Positions 30,036 to 31,595 of a DNA stretch of 31,595 nt are shown piece after piece. A program made the translations under genes and the position numbers. The notes below the pieces were generated by a model. It was not told the origin of the DNA and searched no databases. It saw only the letters and a program-made list of their open reading frames with translations. Where the stretch lies: the NCBI GenBank assembly GCA_050742535.1, contig JBOGIQ010000026.1, positions 1 through 31,595 on the forward strand, in the 5' to 3' direction. This DNA is from Gp6-AA40 sp050742535 (GTDB lineage Bacteria > Acidobacteriota > Vicinamibacteria > Vicinamibacterales > UBA2999). Numbering within the stretch: the first letter of the stretch is position 1; every line of letters starts with the position of its first letter.

Positions 30036-30651
30036 TTAGTAGTTGGTTGAGCGCGTGGCGGACATTCCATGCCTGCCACACGTGCCGCCGGTCGTGCGCC
30101 GCGATGACGTGCAGTCCGGTCGCCAGGCTGAACCGCACGCCGCGGACGAACGGGTTTGGAAAGTGCACTCCGGCGAGATCGATCTCGGCGTACTGCCGGA
30201 GAAACGCCCGCGCCTGTTGCTGGCTGGAAAAGAAATCAGTCTCGGCGTCTGCGAGTGACGGCGATTCGCGCGGCGCGATCTTCGTCGGCGCCTTCATCTT
30301 GAACCGCGGCTTCACCGGCCTGCCTCGCCGAAGCCGGAATGGGCTGGCGGCGAAGGCGGGCGCATCCAGCGATCGCACGAACCAGCTGCCGATGATGCCG
30401 GGAACCGCAGGACGTCTGCGCCGGCTCCCGCGCGCGAGGGCGGCGGCTGCGGCCGTCTCCATCGCACGCAGGTACACCCGGTGTGCGGTTGCCAGGTGAT
30501 CGAGACAGTGCGCGATGCTCCACGACCCGGGCGCCGGCCGCCACACGCCCTGCTCAGCCGTCAGTCCGTCGATCAGTGTCCGTGCGTCAGCGTCGACGGC
30601 ATCCAGCGCCGCCTCGAGCGCCCGGATCTCCGCGTGCTCCTCTGCCGCCAT
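29935..30651 (-). CDS. DinB family protein
   Basis: The 238-residue product is a DinB-like four-helix protein: 'WSIAHCLDHLATAHRVYL' (His ligands), a central 'FRLRRGRPVKPRFKMKAP' linker, 'FLRQYAEIDLAGVHFPNPF' and 'LHVIAAHDRRHVWQAWNV' with the remaining His ligands. It probably binds one divalent metal; substrate unknown. The fold should end near 'HALNQLLTKEA'; the extra ~25 residues ('DSSAPSGRGTVAYPESRSS...') run antisense into the HTH-TPR gene, so an ancestral stop was probably lost. The start at 30651 has AGGA 3 bases upstream and is only 20 bp from the divergent beta-lactamase-like gene. Confidence 0.85.
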   Translation of the reverse strand: MAAEEHAEIRALEAALDAVDADARTLIDGLTAEQGVWRPAPGSWSIAHCLDHLATAHRVYLRAMETAAAAALARGSRRRRPAVPGIIGSWFVRSLDAPAFAASPFRLRRGRPVKPRFKMKAPTKIAPRESPSLADAETDFFSSQQQARAFLRQYAEIDLAGVHFPNPFVRGVRFSLATGLHVIAAHDRRHVWQAWNVRHALNQLLTKEADSSAPSGRGTVAYPESRSSSGRRTGNRNR

Positions 30652-30671
30652 CCGTCCTAAGATTACGGCAA

Positions 30672-31595
30672 ATGAAAAAGCTGTTCTGGATTCTTCCCGT
30701 CCTCGTCATCGCCACGCTGAGCGCCGCGCCGGCGATCCCCCAGCAGGGAACGGCCGCGCTGTCGAAGTTCCTCGCCGATGCGACCGCCCGCGGCGACGTG
30801 CCTGGCGCTGTCGTCGCCGTCGTGGGCAAGGACGGCTTGCTGTATCACGAGGCCTTCGGCACGAGCAGCACGCTGCGCAACACGCCGATGGCGAAGGACA
30901 CGATTTTCAACATCGCCTCGATGACGAAGGCGGTGACGTCCGTCGCCATCATGATGCTCGTGGACGAGGGCAAGCTGACGCTCGACGACGACGTGGCGAA
31001 GTACCTGCCGAAGTACAAGGATCCGCTCGTCATCAGCAAGTTCAACAGCGCGGACGCGACCTACGAAACGCGGCCGGCGAAGCGGCCGATCACGATTCGC
31101 CATCTGCTGACACACACCTCGGGCATCGGCTACGGCTTCGCCAGCCAGACGGTCACGGCGCTCTCGCAGAAGACCAAGATGACCGAGCTGGATCTGCCGC
31201 TGCTCTTCGATCCGGGCGAGGGATGGGCGTATGGGGCCAGCACGCGTGTGCTCGGGCACGTCGTCGAGGCGATTTCAGGGCAGAAGATCGACGCGTTCCT
31301 CGACTCGCGGATTCTCAAGCCGCTCGGCATGCACGACACCAGCTACGCCGTGGCACAGTCGAAGAACGCGCGCGTCGTCGCCGTGAGCGCCCGCGGCAAC
31401 GACGGGAAGTTCGTCGAGCGTCCGATGCCGGCAACGATCGCGTCCCCCGTCCAGGGCGACGGCGGCCTGTATTCCACCGCATCGGACTATGGACTGTTCC
31501 TGCGCATGCTGCTCAACCGCGGCCGGCTTGGCAACACGCGCATCCTCAGTGAGAAGTCGGCGCGGTCGATGTTCGACAATCACACCGGCACGGTC
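30672..31595 (+). CDS. Serine hydrolase of the beta-lactamase/PBP family (cut by window end)
   Basis: An open frame of 308 codons runs from ATG 30672 past the window end, so the C-terminus is missing. It has a signal peptide (1-25, 'LFWILPVLVIATLSAAPAIPQQ' in two parts) and a class C beta-lactamase-like fold: 'VPGAVVAVVGKDG', catalytic SxxK S83-M-T-K86 ('FNIASMTKAVTS'), 'ITIRHLLTHTSGIGYGF', and Y187-G-A ('GWAYGAST') at the YxN position, with Gly in place of the middle residue and Ala replacing Asn. Members include D-aminopeptidases, esterases and carboxypeptidases as well as beta-lactamases, so resistance should not be assumed. Only 20 bp separates it from the divergent DinB start; no good ribosome site is visible. 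Confidence 0.9.
   Translation, partial: MKKLFWILPVLVIATLSAAPAIPQQGTAALSKFLADATARGDVPGAVVAVVGKDGLLYHEAFGTSSTLRNTPMAKDTIFNIASMTKAVTSVAIMMLVDEGKLTLDDDVAKYLPKYKDPLVISKFNSADATYETRPAKRPITIRHLLTHTSGIGYGFASQTVTALSQKTKMTELDLPLLFDPGEGWAYGASTRVLGHVVEAISGQKIDAFLDSRILKPLGMHDTSYAVAQSKNARVVAVSARGNDGKFVERPMPATIASPVQGDGGLYSTASDYGLFLRMLLNRGRLGNTRILSEKSARSMFDNHTGTV

Noticed and set aside
30672..31595. Calling the last gene an antibiotic-resistance beta-lactamase
   Set aside because: The SxxK and Tyr motifs define a broad serine hydrolase family, the YxN motif is altered to YGA and the C-terminus is missing.

Overview
The window is high-GC DNA from what looks like an Acidobacteriota genome, probably class Vicinamibacteria. 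The pointers are two TIGR03435-type secreted proteins, a TIGR03436-type VWFA protein, an HTH-TM-TPR protein of the kind abundant in that phylum, and dispersed short hairpin repeats that read as 'RLKADTT', 'LKADLKVGLY' or 'RLKAEA' when translated. This placement rests on recognising families, not on a marker gene. No rRNA, tRNA, CRISPR, phage or insertion sequence was seen. Genes are packed on both strands, often with 4-bp stop/start overlaps, and no gene-free stretch exceeds 300 bp.

Layout. 1-2050 (+): end of a TIGR03435 protein, a small membrane protein and a PHP-domain phosphoesterase whose stop codon lies in a hairpin repeat. 2053-7193 (-): a CorA transporter, then a two-gene exopolysaccharide unit, bcsA with two PilZ domains plus a BcsC/YaiO-like TPR/beta-barrel porin. 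7194-7416: a divergent promoter region with a perfect palindrome resembling a CRP/FNR-family site and a perfect TATAAT. 7417-12737 (+): a secreted subtilase with a C-terminal 'VVWG' repeat tail, a membrane hybrid histidine kinase overlapping it by 4 bp, a secreted VWFA protein, and a secreted protein made almost wholly of an RDRRED heptad repeat. 12761-17553 (-): a His-rich membrane protein, an MBL-fold hydrolase with two embedded EF-hands, an amidohydrolase remnant with a large internal deletion, an alpha/beta hydrolase and a second TIGR03435 protein. 17612-19598 (+): dapD-dapE for diaminopimelate/lysine synthesis. 19605-24060: a DinB-like protein (-), a membrane diguanylate cyclase (+) and a GH9 cellulase (-). 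24261-26044 (+): a split LigD (ligase, then polymerase domain). 26073-28478 (-): a small coiled-coil membrane protein, a flavin amine oxidase and an unknown secreted protein. 28713-31595: the HTH-TM-TPR protein (+), a second DinB protein (-) and a serine beta-lactamase-like hydrolase (+) cut by the window end.

How genes may work together. Cyclic-di-GMP is a plausible common thread. The diguanylate cyclase (intact GGDEF and I-site) could supply the ligand for the tandem PilZ domains of BcsA; the BcsC-like porin would export the glucan; the GH9 enzyme could trim or digest it. The membrane sensor module of the cyclase is visibly homologous to that of the hybrid kinase, so two output types may read a related cue. 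These links are inferred from domain logic.

The least explained features are the shared membrane sensor module, the hairpin repeats that carry stop codons of several genes, the EF-hand insertion in the MBL enzyme, the WG-repeat tail on the protease and the RDRRED protein.
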